Part shown: positions 44,294 through 53,561 of the stretch, in pieces
How positions within the stretch are numbered: position 1 is the stretch's first letter
Layout: each line of letters begins with the position of its first letter
Source of the DNA: Alteracholeplasma palmae J233
GTDB lineage: Bacteria > Bacillota_I > Bacilli_A > Acholeplasmatales > Acholeplasmataceae
Length of the DNA stretch: 64,000 nt
Reading direction: 5' to 3'
Assembly: GCF_000968055.1 (NCBI RefSeq)
Contig: NC_022538.1
Location: forward strand, 1,089,499-1,153,498
Notes under the pieces: model-generated
Databases searched by the model: none
What the model was told of the DNA's origin: nothing
What the model saw: only the letters and a program-made list of their open reading frames with translations
Program-made: the position numbers and the translations under genes

Positions 44294-46612
44294 TTATATA
44301 TTATACCATTTTGATATTCTTTTTTTTATAATTTTTTCTGTTATTAGTGAAAACAGCTTATAAACTGGATATATCAGTGAACATAAGACTGCTAAAAAAA
44401 TGAGTTCATTTATTTTTAAATGATATAGTGCTACTAGTTCAAAGAATTTTGGAAAGACCAGTACATAAAAGGAAATTCCTACTGCCATTACACTGAGTAA
44501 AATTTTTCTAAATAAATTTAGTTTAAGACAAGTCTTAAATAAAACCATATATGTTGTAACTACAGTGGTATAGAAAACTAAACTAGATACAGTTTTCGTA
44601 TCAGTAATTTTTAGAAAACCTGATAAAGCATATATCACTAGGCAAAAAAAGGCTACCACAAACGATCCTGGAATCGTTTTAAGTAAAATATTATAACTAA
44701 ATCTTCCAGTAACTAATTTTTTATTAGGTTGGAAGGCTAGTAAAAATGCCGGGAAACCAATTGTAAAGAAACTAATTAAAGTTAGTTGAATTGGAATTAG
44801 AGGGTAATTTGTACTAAAAAATAAAGTTAACACTGCTAGTAAAACTGAGAATATTGTTTTGGTTAAAAATAATACCGCAACCATCTCAATATTATTAATT
44901 ACTTTTCTTCCTTCTACAACAACTTTAGGCATAGAAGAAAAATCTGAATCCATCAAAACAAGTTGTGAAACATTTCTTGCGGCTTCACTTCCTGATGCTA
45001 ACGCAATCGAAGTATCTGCTTCTTTTAGTGCCAGAATATCATTGACACCGTCCCCTGTCATAGCTACTTTATACTTATGTTCTTTAAGTGTTCTAATGAT
45101 GATACGTTTTTGTTCAGGATTACTTCTTCCAAAAACATTATATTTTAAAGCACTGATTTTAACTTCTTCATCTGACATATTTGTCAAATCACAGTATAAT
45201 TCTGCTCCATCCACTTCCACCTTTTTTGCGATATTTGAAACTGTTATTGGGTTATCTCCTGATATAATTTTAATTTTTACATCATTTTCTTTAAAGAACT
45301 TAATTGTATCTAATGCACTACTTCTAATATTATCTTCTACTAAAATAATTTCTAGTGGTACGATTTTTTCATTTTCTTCATATGCAAACAACAACACTCT
45401 ATATCCATTTGAAGCTTGTTTTTCAACCTCTTCTTTGATTACATGATAGTTTTCTTTTAGTATAAATTCGGGTGCTCCTAAGAAAAACTTACCTAATTCT
45501 TGATATTCAACATAACTATATTTTCTTTCACTAGAAAAAGGCATATTATTTTTTATCTTAAAATTAAGCTGAGATTTATTAAAGTAAATTTCAATTGCCT
45601 GACTAGTTTCATTATCATTGTTTTGGCTTTTAATATATTCTGAAATCAATTCATAATTATCGTAATTATCTAGAGTATTGATCTTGAGCGTATTATAAAC
45701 ACTCATAGTTCCATCTGTAATAGTCCCAGTTTTATCTAAGCAGAGCACATTGACTCTGGCAAGTGTTTCTATACAATAGAGTTCTTGGACCAAGACTTTT
45801 GATTTAGACAGTTTAACAACGCTTGCTGCTAGTGCAGTGCTAGTTAGTAAGAAGAGTCCTGAAGGAATCATCCCTAAAAGTGCCCCAGAAATGGATTTAA
45901 CCGCAACCTTATAGGCCACACCATCATTGAGCGCTATAAAAAATAATAAGAGCCCTAATGGAATAATAATGACTCCAATATATCTCATCATTAGTTGTAA
46001 ACTTCTAAATATTTCTGACTGGGGTTTTTTATAAATTTTTGCTTCTTTTGTAAGTTTTTCAACGTAGGTATCTTTTCCAATAAATAAAGCTTCTATAACT
46101 GCTTTTCCTGAAACAACAAAGCTCCCTGCATGTACTTGATCACCAATTGTTTTTATAACAGGTTTTGCCTCTCCTGTTAGAAGGGATTCATTAATCTCTA
46201 ATGTACCTTCCTTAATTTTACCATCTACTATGATTTGTTTTCCTTTAGTAAATACAACTAAATCATTTAAAACTATATTTTTAGGATTAATTTCTAAATA
46301 ATTGCCTTCCCTAATAACTACCACTTTTTCTTCATTTATTAATGATAATTTATCAATTGCTTTTTTAGCTTTTATTTCTTGAATGATTCCTATCATTGTG
46401 TTTGCAAAAATAATAAAAACACCCATAGCATTTTTATGCTCATTAATTGTAATAAGCCAAATAACTATTCCTATGCTTAACATATTGAAAAAAGTAAACA
46501 CATTAGTAAATATAATTTCACTAATTCTTTTACTGCTTCCTTTTTTTGTAATATTAACCTTTTTCTCCTGGATGCGTTTTTCTACTTCTTCTTGACTCAG
46601 GCCCTTTAGCAT
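44294..46612 (-). CDS. Cation-transporting P-type ATPase, CtpE-like
   Basis: 772 residues. Motifs: LTGEAKPV actuator, membrane helix 4 SGALLGMIPSGLFLLTS, phosphorylation site CLDKTGTITDG, and hinge MTGDGVNDILALKEADTSIALASGSEAARNVSQLVLMDSDF. The MIPSGL and SEAARNVSQLVLMDSDF segments resemble CtpE, a Ca2+/Mg2+-linked ATPase of Gram-positive bacteria, more than heavy-metal or Kdp pumps. The N-terminal cytoplasmic part is short and has no metal-binding domain. The transported ion is inferred only. It is divergent from plsC. Confidence 0.85.
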   Translation of the reverse strand: MLKGLSQEEVEKRIQEKKVNITKKGSSKRISEIIFTNVFTFFNMLSIGIVIWLITINEHKNAMGVFIIFANTMIGIIQEIKAKKAIDKLSLINEEKVVVIREGNYLEINPKNIVLNDLVVFTKGKQIIVDGKIKEGTLEINESLLTGEAKPVIKTIGDQVHAGSFVVSGKAVIEALFIGKDTYVEKLTKEAKIYKKPQSEIFRSLQLMMRYIGVIIIPLGLLLFFIALNDGVAYKVAVKSISGALLGMIPSGLFLLTSTALAASVVKLSKSKVLVQELYCIETLARVNVLCLDKTGTITDGTMSVYNTLKINTLDNYDNYELISEYIKSQNNDNETSQAIEIYFNKSQLNFKIKNNMPFSSERKYSYVEYQELGKFFLGAPEFILKENYHVIKEEVEKQASNGYRVLLFAYEENEKIVPLEIILVEDNIRSSALDTIKFFKENDVKIKIISGDNPITVSNIAKKVEVDGAELYCDLTNMSDEEVKISALKYNVFGRSNPEQKRIIIRTLKEHKYKVAMTGDGVNDILALKEADTSIALASGSEAARNVSQLVLMDSDFSSMPKVVVEGRKVINNIEMVAVLFLTKTIFSVLLAVLTLFFSTNYPLIPIQLTLISFFTIGFPAFLLAFQPNKKLVTGRFSYNILLKTIPGSFVVAFFCLVIYALSGFLKITDTKTVSSLVFYTTVVTTYMVLFKTCLKLNLFRKILLSVMAVGISFYVLVFPKFFELVALYHLKINELIFLAVLCSLIYPVYKLFSLITEKIIKKRISKWYNI

Positions 46613-46732
46613 ATTATAATCTCCTTTTACTTATCTTTATAACTACTATTTTATCATATCTAGGTAAAAGTTAGGTTGATATTTGGTTTTATAAATCTAG
46701 ATTATATAGTATAATAAAAATAGGTGATAATA

Positions 46733-47494
46733 ATGAATGATGATAAAAATAATCAATATGATCCAAATGAAGGCACATTAGAAACTATTAAAGCTAGACC
46801 TGTTACACTAAAAGATGATTATAAGTTTTTTAATAAAAACATTTTTTTTAGACTCTTATCACTCTTTTTTATTTTTTCAATTAAAATTTTTGTTGAATAT
46901 TTAATAGCGCGTCCTTTTATGGGTTTTAGAGTGAAAAATAAAAAATATGCAAAGTCATTGAAAAAAGAAGGTTATGTGATTATAAGTAATCATATCCACC
47001 CAATAGATACTTTTATGATTGGGACAACAGTGCTTCCTAAAAAAATATATGCAATTATGAGAGAAAGTAATCTAGGTGTTCCCATTTTTGGAAAAGTCAT
47101 GCGCTTTTCAGGAGGAGTTCCAATTCCAACTAAAATGAAGCTGTTTGGTAAATTTTTAAGACTGATTCCAAATGAACTTAAAAGTAAAAAAGCTATCCTA
47201 GTTATGCCAGAAACTGCGTTAATTCCATATCATGTTGGTATTAGACCTTTTAGTAGTGGTGCCTTTAGAATTGCTATTAATGCAAATTCAAAAATACTTC
47301 CTGTAGTTTATGTTTATAAAAAGCAACGCTTCTTGTCTAAAATTTTTAGAAGCAAGCCTGATTTCCAATTACATTTTTTAGAACCTGTAGAAGTTCTTGA
47401 TAAAGGGAATACACATGATACTGTAGAATTTTATAAAAATTATTTACATGAAGTAATGACAAAGTATTTTAATGAAAATAGTGATTTAATATAA
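46733..47494 (+). CDS. 1-acyl-sn-glycerol-3-phosphate acyltransferase (PlsC-like)
   Basis: About 253 residues. Acyltransferase motif I is SNHIHPIDTF (HxxxxD). Motif II is in GVPIPTK and motif III reads VMPETALIPY in place of the usual PEGT. Motif IV follows as ILPVVYVYK. An N-terminal hydrophobic segment (FFRLLSLFFIFSIKIFVEYL) anchors it. It probably forms phosphatidic acid after PlsY. ATG 46733 follows AGGTG; a GTG at 46724 is the alternative. It shares a bidirectional terminator with the glycosyltransferase gene. Confidence 0.88.
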   Translation: MNDDKNNQYDPNEGTLETIKARPVTLKDDYKFFNKNIFFRLLSLFFIFSIKIFVEYLIARPFMGFRVKNKKYAKSLKKEGYVIISNHIHPIDTFMIGTTVLPKKIYAIMRESNLGVPIFGKVMRFSGGVPIPTKMKLFGKFLRLIPNELKSKKAILVMPETALIPYHVGIRPFSSGAFRIAINANSKILPVVYVYKKQRFLSKIFRSKPDFQLHFLEPVEVLDKGNTHDTVEFYKNYLHEVMTKYFNENSDLI

Positions 47495-47531
47495 AAAGAA
47501 ATTAGATTTAAAAATCTAACTTCTTTTTTTT
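47493..47531. terminator. Bidirectional terminator between plsC and the GT4 gene
   Basis: AAGAAATTAGATTT (47497-47510) and AAATCTAACTTCTT (47512-47525) form a stem with one mismatch. T run lies on the plus side and A run on the other. It includes the stop codon of the minus-strand gene. Confidence 0.75.
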
Positions 47532-48685
47532 TCTTCTATAAGTTCTAAATAAAAATCATAAATATCTTCAACTTTTTTATCCCAATGAGTATAAATTTGG
47601 TCATAAGCATTTTGAGCCACTTCTAGGTGTTTCTTATTATCTTCTAAAACACTGATAATTTTTCTAGCAAATATATCTACATCAAGTTCTGCCTCATATC
47701 CATTTACATCTGGTGTAATGGTACTAGAGGTAATTGAGTTTTTAGCAAAAATAGTTGGTGTCTTTTGGCTAGCAGCCTCTATTTGAACTAAACTTGATGC
47801 ATCGTAAGTTGATGGAAAAATCATGAGATTAGCCATTCTATAATAAGCAGCAATATCTTCTCTTTCATAAATTCTTCCTGTTAAAATAACATATTCTTCT
47901 AATTCATATTTTTTTATTTGCTTAACTAATTTTTTCATGTATGGTCCACCACCAATGATGAGCATACGATAATTAAACTTAAGTTCTTTTAATTTTCTTA
48001 AAACTTCTACTGTAAAATGGATATTCTTAGTTTTATCAATTCTACCAACAAATATAAGTATTTTTTCATCTTTGATTTGATGTTTTTCTTTTAAACTAGC
48101 AATTTTATCAAAGTCTTCACATAATTTTAATTCTGTTGCGTTTGTTAAAACTCCTGGTTTATTTTTTAATCCATATTCAACATATAGATCAGCCATTTTT
48201 TCATTAACAGCAAAACATTTGTCTGTTTTAGATAAAACTTTGATCAAAGAACCCATAATAACTTTAGTAATTAATTTAGAATGCGTACGTTCTAAAATAT
48301 CTCTTTTATGTTGGCTATGCAGTGTAGCAATTACTGGAATATTATGTTCTCTTGCATACTCTGCACCTTGATTACCAATTGCAAAACCTGAATGTATATG
48401 TACAATATCTAAATTAGATTCTTTTAGTTCTTTTTGAAACTGTTTATCCATTTTTGGAAGAGGCGCTCTATAATCTATAAAAGGAATTTGAAAACTTTTT
48501 GATCTAACTACTTTAAACGCAAACTTTGAGTCATCAAACGGTTTACCAAACCTTGGAGCAAACACGATTACATTAGCTTTATCAGCTAATCTTTTAGCAT
48601 AATTATGAACAACCATTACTACGCCATCTATCATTGGAAAATAGGAGTCTACAAATATTCCTATTGTTATTTTTTTATTTTCCAT
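47516..48685 (-). CDS. GT4 glycosyltransferase, probable glycolipid synthase
   Basis: 389 residues with a GT-B fold: IGIFVDSYFPMIDGVVMVVHNYAKRL at the start, HIHSGFAIGNQGAEYAREHNIPVIATLHSQHKRDI, VGRIDKTKNIHFTVEVL, and the nucleotide-sugar region FPSTYDASSLVQIEAASQKTP. In the usual E-x7-E motif the first Glu is Asp. The sequence resembles diacylglycerol glucosyltransferases (alMGS type) of Acholeplasma and Gram-positives. The flippase-like gene immediately upstream supports a membrane glycolipid role. The exact sugar and acceptor are not shown. Confidence 0.85.
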   Translation of the reverse strand: MENKKITIGIFVDSYFPMIDGVVMVVHNYAKRLADKANVIVFAPRFGKPFDDSKFAFKVVRSKSFQIPFIDYRAPLPKMDKQFQKELKESNLDIVHIHSGFAIGNQGAEYAREHNIPVIATLHSQHKRDILERTHSKLITKVIMGSLIKVLSKTDKCFAVNEKMADLYVEYGLKNKPGVLTNATELKLCEDFDKIASLKEKHQIKDEKILIFVGRIDKTKNIHFTVEVLRKLKELKFNYRMLIIGGGPYMKKLVKQIKKYELEEYVILTGRIYEREDIAAYYRMANLMIFPSTYDASSLVQIEAASQKTPTIFAKNSITSSTITPDVNGYEAELDVDIFARKIISVLEDNKKHLEVAQNAYDQIYTHWDKKVEDIYDFYLELIEEKKRS

Positions 48686-48687
48686 TT

Positions 48688-49770
48688 TTAATTTTCCTCG
48701 CTGTTAATCAATTCGTCATTCTTCTTGTTTTTTCTTTTTAATAGTAAATAGGCAATAAATCCTATGATTAGTTGTAAATAATAAGTAATAAATCTCCACA
48801 ATAATAACACAATAATTAAGATAGGGTTTTTAACTCCACCATAGAAAAGAGGGATTGCATTTAGCATCATACCTAAGGCAAACTCTGTACCTCCGGATGC
48901 ACCTGGCAGTGGCACCCACATCATTGCATTAATCGCAATAAAACTTGCTGCTGTTAAATATAGGTATTCAGATGGAGTAAGGCTATGACCTAAAGCTATT
49001 AATACAAATATAATTGATCCATATTTTAAGATAAACGAAACGATTTTTAAAAGCGTTGATGCTATTAAAATTCGTTTTTTGGGCATTAAGACTTTTACCC
49101 CTGTTTGAAAATTTTCTATAAATATATCTGCTTTTTCTAAACCTCTAGTAGCCCACTTTTTAGACCAACGATATTTTTGAAAAAACAATAATATTTTAGT
49201 AACAAATTTACCAAAACCTTTTGCATATCCTAGTAATAAGAGTAAAACTAGTATGATTGTATTAAAAAAGATACCAGCTAATATATAAAATATGTTATAA
49301 CCCATACCAGCCCATAATTCATTCCAATATATAATTAATGAAATAATTAATATAATCACTGTAACTGTTTGAAAGACTATAAAATTAACTAATGATACGG
49401 CTGATGCAACATCACTTCTAGCACCTTTTTTTACCATTTCATATATTTGAAAAGGTTGTGCTCCAGATCCAAATGGGGTAATTCCGCTAAAGAAAGGTTC
49501 TGTTGTTTGTACTAAAAAACCGTCAAAATAAGTTATATTTTTATCTAAAGATCGCAGTGCTACTTGATTTGAAATAGATAAAACAACAACACTTAAAATT
49601 GATATCACCGCAGATAATAACATCCAAAATACATTTGTTTCTTTTAATTTTTCAATAACCAATTCAAAATCACTAATACTAAGAATAATAGATAGCAATA
49701 AGCCTAGTATAATAAATATAATTAAAATTTTAGAAAATAAACCTTTATTCTTTTTTGTTTCCATAAACAC
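48688..49770 (-). CDS. Lysylphosphatidylglycerol-synthase-TM / flippase-like membrane protein
   Basis: 360 residues with about eight membrane segments. The family features are TTEPFFSGITPFGSGAQPFQIYEMVKKG in the first loop and a late MWVPLPGASGGTEFALGMML. These belong to the UPF0104/MprF N-terminal (flippase-type) family. It ends 2 nt before the GT4 start, so they form a pair. It may move the glycolipid or related lipids across the membrane. Confidence 0.88.
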   Translation of the reverse strand: MFMETKKNKGLFSKILIIFIILGLLLSIILSISDFELVIEKLKETNVFWMLLSAVISILSVVVLSISNQVALRSLDKNITYFDGFLVQTTEPFFSGITPFGSGAQPFQIYEMVKKGARSDVASAVSLVNFIVFQTVTVIILIISLIIYWNELWAGMGYNIFYILAGIFFNTIILVLLLLLGYAKGFGKFVTKILLFFQKYRWSKKWATRGLEKADIFIENFQTGVKVLMPKKRILIASTLLKIVSFILKYGSIIFVLIALGHSLTPSEYLYLTAASFIAINAMMWVPLPGASGGTEFALGMMLNAIPLFYGGVKNPILIIVLLLWRFITYYLQLIIGFIAYLLLKRKNKKNDELINSEEN

Positions 49771-49952
49771 CTCATGTAAACATCAACTAATATTTCTACT
49801 AAATTGACATTTATCTTTTACAAATTATACCATATTTTCATTTAAAAATATAGTCCAAGACATATCAGTTTCATATTTTAATATTTTAAAAAATAGTTTA
49901 TATTGAATTAAATTTTGATGTATCTAATAGCAATAATTTCATTATAGTAATT

Positions 49953-50684
49953 TTATTCTTCTATATGATTAATTGCCTCTAAAACTGAGTTGACACGATG
50001 TTTAGCAAAAGAGATTGCTTCTTCATAGCCGCTTTTGATACCATAACTATTAAATCTTTTTAGCATTGGAATATCGTTATAGTCATCTCCAATGACATGT
50101 ATATTACCTTTAAAACCAATCAAATCAGCTAGTTGTTGAACACCATATCCTTTATGAATGCCCTTGATTCCAAGTGCTACATAGTGCATGTTTTTGTATG
50201 CTTGTGCATTTTTACCTTCAAATTTTTTGTTAAGTTCTTCTGCTAGTTTCAAGGCGTTTTCTTCTGTGCCAGCATTAATATAATAGCCTCTTATTTCATT
50301 TATTTCTTTTTTTTCTTGATCTAAATTGTTAGGTTCTATATATTCATGGCTTAATCCATTAGAAAGGCGATATCCTAAAATTTCATATGTGTCTAATATA
50401 GTATTTATATTATGAACTGTTTTCAAATCAAATTCATTTGAATAAACGATGTGATAGTTTTTATCTATAGCAATCGCTCCATTGACACCAATAATATAAT
50501 CAAAAGGTACTTCAAATTCTTTTAAAGCATCATAGATTGAATCAATTGATCTACCTGTACAAATAACAAATTTATTTCCTTTTGATCTAAATTCTTTTAT
50601 TTTTTCTATATCTAAAGGATTTATTTGTTTATCAATTAGTAAAGTTCCGTCAAAATCACTCGCGATTAAATGCATTTTATTCAC
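49953..50684 (-). CDS. HAD-superfamily Cof-type phosphatase
   Basis: 243 residues. Motif I is ASDFDGTLLIDKQI, motif II is CTGRS, and motif IV is GDDYNDIPML; a Cof-type cap lies between. KG in HKGYGVQQLADL is the motif III lysine. Substrates in this family are sugar phosphates, FMN or related compounds. AAAGGAG precedes the ATG. It starts 5 nt after the DbpA-type helicase gene, so it is cotranscribed. Confidence 0.92.
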   Translation of the reverse strand: MNKMHLIASDFDGTLLIDKQINPLDIEKIKEFRSKGNKFVICTGRSIDSIYDALKEFEVPFDYIIGVNGAIAIDKNYHIVYSNEFDLKTVHNINTILDTYEILGYRLSNGLSHEYIEPNNLDQEKKEINEIRGYYINAGTEENALKLAEELNKKFEGKNAQAYKNMHYVALGIKGIHKGYGVQQLADLIGFKGNIHVIGDDYNDIPMLKRFNSYGIKSGYEEAISFAKHRVNSVLEAINHIEE

Positions 50685-50689
50685 TCCTT

Positions 50690-52099
50690 TTATAGAACCT
50701 TTGATACTGTTCTAATTCTACCTTTTATAGGTTTTGTTTGTAATTGTTCAAAGACATATTGCCCTTTATTATTCATAATATCTACAAATGTTGATATATC
50801 TAAAATATTAATAACTCCAATATCAGAAGCCTTTATGCCGTCTATAGCACAAATTGTTCCTACAATATCAACAGCTCTCATTTTAGTTTTCTTTCCTGCA
50901 TTAATATGTAGTTTAAGAATACTTTCATTTAGTTTAACATCTTTTTTCTCTATATAAATAGGTGTTTGTAATTCATCGTCTTCATTTAAAGTTTCATTTG
51001 TTGTAAAAAAGACTTCTTCAGTTTGATAATCATTTTCTTCCATAATGGATTTAAAGTGTGAGACATCATCATAATCTAATAATGTTAAACATGAGCCTTT
51101 TTCTCCCATCCTACCTGTTCTTCCTACTCTATGTATAAAGGTTTTTATATCTTTTGGCATTTCATAGTTAATCACATAATTAACACTTTTAACATCAATC
51201 CCTCTTGAGGCGACATCGGTTGCTACTAAGTATCTAACAAAGCCTTCTTTGAATTCTTTAATCGTCTTTGTTCGAATTTTTTGTTCTAACCCACCATGCA
51301 ACTTTTTAACAAGCATCTTTTCATCATATAAATAATAATGAAGTTCATCTACCTTTTCTTGCGTATTACAAAAAATAATGGCTGATGGTATTTTATTTTC
51401 TAGGATATATTGTTTTATTGCATACATTTTGTTTAAATCTTCTTTAATGTATTTTTGGATACTTTTACTTTCTTCATTATGATCTTCAACAGAAATATAA
51501 ACTGGGTTAGTAATATATGTTCCTATTTTATTAAGAATCTTTTCTTCTAGAGTAGCTGATAATAAAATAATTTGTTTAGGGTTAATTTGTTGGATGATTT
51601 CTTCTATTTGTTCAATGAATCCCATTTTTAGCATTTCATCTGCTTCGTCTATTACTAAGTAATCTACTTCACTTAAATCAATTGTCTTTCGCGTCATATG
51701 ATCTAGTAATCTACCTGGAGTTGCGACAATAAAATGATTTCTTTGTTTAAGTAATTTTTCTTGTTTTATAAAAGAACTTTTCCCATAAATAGCTTCTACC
51801 TTAATCCTTGCTAATCTGCCTATTGAAAAAATTTCTTCTTTTATTTGCATAGCAAGTTCTCTTGTTGGTGAAAGGATAAGTGCTTGTGGATTTTTTTTAT
51901 CCCATACAATTTTTTGGATTAGTGGTATGGAAAAAGTAGCAGTTTTTCCACTACCAGTTTTAGATTTAATCACTACATTTTTATCATTAAGTATTTCTGG
52001 AATTGCTTCTTCTTGGACTTCTGTTGGCGTTTTATACCCTAACAAGTCTAAACTTTCTAGTATCTCATTTCTTATTTCAAACTGACTAAAAGTTCTCAT
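50690..52099 (-). CDS. dbpA: DEAD-box RNA helicase, DbpA/YxiN type
   Basis: 469 residues. Helicase motifs are all present: Q motif YKTPTEVQEEAIP, KSKTGSGKTATF, PTRELAMQ, VIDEADEML, SAT, and HRVGRTGR. The C-terminal 75 residues (LKLHINAGKKTKMRAVDIVGTICAIDGIKASDIGVINILDISTFVDI) are the DbpA RNA-binding domain. That domain targets the helicase to hairpin 92 of 23S rRNA during large-subunit assembly. Promoter and short leader lie upstream. Confidence 0.92.
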   Translation of the reverse strand: MRTFSQFEIRNEILESLDLLGYKTPTEVQEEAIPEILNDKNVVIKSKTGSGKTATFSIPLIQKIVWDKKNPQALILSPTRELAMQIKEEIFSIGRLARIKVEAIYGKSSFIKQEKLLKQRNHFIVATPGRLLDHMTRKTIDLSEVDYLVIDEADEMLKMGFIEQIEEIIQQINPKQIILLSATLEEKILNKIGTYITNPVYISVEDHNEESKSIQKYIKEDLNKMYAIKQYILENKIPSAIIFCNTQEKVDELHYYLYDEKMLVKKLHGGLEQKIRTKTIKEFKEGFVRYLVATDVASRGIDVKSVNYVINYEMPKDIKTFIHRVGRTGRMGEKGSCLTLLDYDDVSHFKSIMEENDYQTEEVFFTTNETLNEDDELQTPIYIEKKDVKLNESILKLHINAGKKTKMRAVDIVGTICAIDGIKASDIGVINILDISTFVDIMNNKGQYVFEQLQTKPIKGRIRTVSKVL

Positions 52100-52167
52100 T
52101 TTTATATCCTTTGTGTTATGTCTTATAATTACTTATCTTTATTTTTAAAATAAAAGAATCCTTATAT

Positions 52168-52197
52168 AGTATAGCAGTATATCATGAAGATATGCAA
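52168..52197 (-). promoter_or_regulatory. dbpA promoter
   Basis: TTGCAT (52197-52192), 18 bp and TATACT (52173-52168) preceded by TGC, on the minus strand; about 60 nt of leader before the gene. Confidence 0.65.
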
Positions 52198-52267
52198 CTA
52201 AATAAGAATTCAAGTTATTTTTCTTTTTATAAATATTTGATTATCATATTGATGCTACTTATTATCC

Positions 52268-53263
52268 TTACCCATTAAGTGTACGATACACTGCAAAAAT
52301 AATATAACTTATATATATTAAAATTAAAAATGCCCCTTGCGATTTAAAAATCTTACTTCGCATCAAAAATATTGATACTAAAGTTGTTATAAGGAATAAA
52401 ATAATCAAATCAGTAGCGATTGCTTTGTTAATCCCTAGAGGTGTAACAGTTGCTGTCACGCCTACGATAAATAGTATATTTAATATATTGGATCCTATGA
52501 TATTTCCTAATACAAGATCACTTTGATTTCTTTTTGCAGCTGCAATCGAAGTGGCTAATTCTGGTAATGATGTACCTATCGCGACTACAGTTAGTCCAAC
52601 AAGAGTTGTTGCCAGACTTTTATCTAATCCAAAACTGATTGCTGCTTTTTCAGCTAAATATTGTGCTGGTCTTGTTACCATTTCAGCACCAACTGCTATA
52701 CCTACTATTCCAAGCAACATAACTAATAATGTAAACTTATTATATTCTTTTTGATTGACATTATCTGTTTGTACTAATTCTTTTGTATCCTCTTTTTTTG
52801 TTGTTTTAATTAAAGTGAAAAAGTATATTATAGCTACTAATAATAAAATGATTCCTTCCCAAAAAACTATTTGTTTGTTTGCTTGAAAGAATAATCCAAA
52901 TATGAGTAATAAACCTGTTGCTAATAATAAGAATATTCCATCTCTTCTAAAAACTTTTTTTTGAACTATAATGGGTGAAATAAAAGCCCCAATGCCTAAA
53001 ATTAAGGTAAGGTTAGTAATATTAGATCCTATAATATTACCCATAGCCAAATCAGCTGTTGTATTTGCTTTAATCGCTGATACTAAACTAATTGCTAATT
53101 CTGGAAGTGATGTTCCTATAGATATAATTGTTAATCCTATAATAAGTGGTGAAATTTTTAGTTTTCTTGCAACAACTGTTGCAGAATCAACAAAACAATC
53201 AGCTGCCTTTATGAGTATGATAGCTCCTATAACAAGTATCACTATATTTAAAAATATATTCAT
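52268..53263 (-). CDS. Calcium/sodium exchanger, CaCA family (YrbG-like)
   Basis: 331 residues with about ten membrane segments in two inverted halves. Each half has the alpha repeat: GLTIISIGTSLPELAISLVSAIKANTTADLAMGNIIGSNITNLTLILG, and GLTVVAIGTSLPELATSIAAAKRNQSDLVLGNIIGSNILNILFIVG. The Glu and Asn/Ser residues bind the cation. It exports Ca2+ in exchange for Na+ (or K+). AGGAGGG precedes the ATG. It adds to the ion-transport genes of this end of the window. Confidence 0.94.
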   Translation of the reverse strand: MNIFLNIVILVIGAIILIKAADCFVDSATVVARKLKISPLIIGLTIISIGTSLPELAISLVSAIKANTTADLAMGNIIGSNITNLTLILGIGAFISPIIVQKKVFRRDGIFLLLATGLLLIFGLFFQANKQIVFWEGIILLLVAIIYFFTLIKTTKKEDTKELVQTDNVNQKEYNKFTLLVMLLGIVGIAVGAEMVTRPAQYLAEKAAISFGLDKSLATTLVGLTVVAIGTSLPELATSIAAAKRNQSDLVLGNIIGSNILNILFIVGVTATVTPLGINKAIATDLIILFLITTLVSIFLMRSKIFKSQGAFLILIYISYIIFAVYRTLNG

Positions 53264-53302
53264 TTTTTTCCCTCCTGTTTTTCTATATACTAAAAAATAG
53301 TT

Positions 53303-53433
53303 TCACTGGGAATCTTCTCTTAATCTAACCATCATATAAACAAATATAAAATTAACAAAATAATTCATAAGTATAGGCTCTTTCATAGTTTTTATTTACT
53401 TAGATTATAGCATACTTTAAAAACCTATATCAA
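53303..53433 (-). promoter_or_regulatory. CaCA gene promoter and leader with a possible mini-ORF
   Basis: TTGATA (53433-53428), 18 bp and TATAAT (53409-53404) with an upstream TGC give a strong minus-strand promoter. The leader to the exchanger gene is about 130 nt. It contains an ORF of 27 codons (ATG 53386 to TGA 53303) encoding a hydrophobic peptide (MKEPILMNYFVNFIFVYMM...), without a visible ribosome binding site. No known metal riboswitch (yybP-ykoY, M-box) is recognised. The rest of 53264-53561 holds only the terminator listed next. Confidence 0.5.
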
Positions 53434-53512
53434 AATTTCTAGTATACATCATAATCATTCTTAAGTTATCTAATCTTTTTATAATTCACTAACATAAGTT
53501 ACAATCATTTTG

Positions 53513-53546
53513 AAAAGAGGCGATATTTTGGATATAGCCTCCTTTT
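53513..53546 (-). terminator. Terminator of the P-type ATPase unit
   Basis: AAAAGAGGCGATAT (53513-53526) and ATATAGCCTCCTTTT (53532-53546) form a long stem with one mismatch, 16 nt after the last gene. The minus-strand tail is TTTTC then A/T. Confidence 0.75.
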
Positions 53547-53561
53547 ATTTTAGCTCATTTT

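Noticed and set aside
44859..45446. Long plus-strand open frame opposite the CtpE-like ATPase
   Set aside because: It is the antisense of a conserved coding region, has no ribosome binding site and encodes no family-like sequence.
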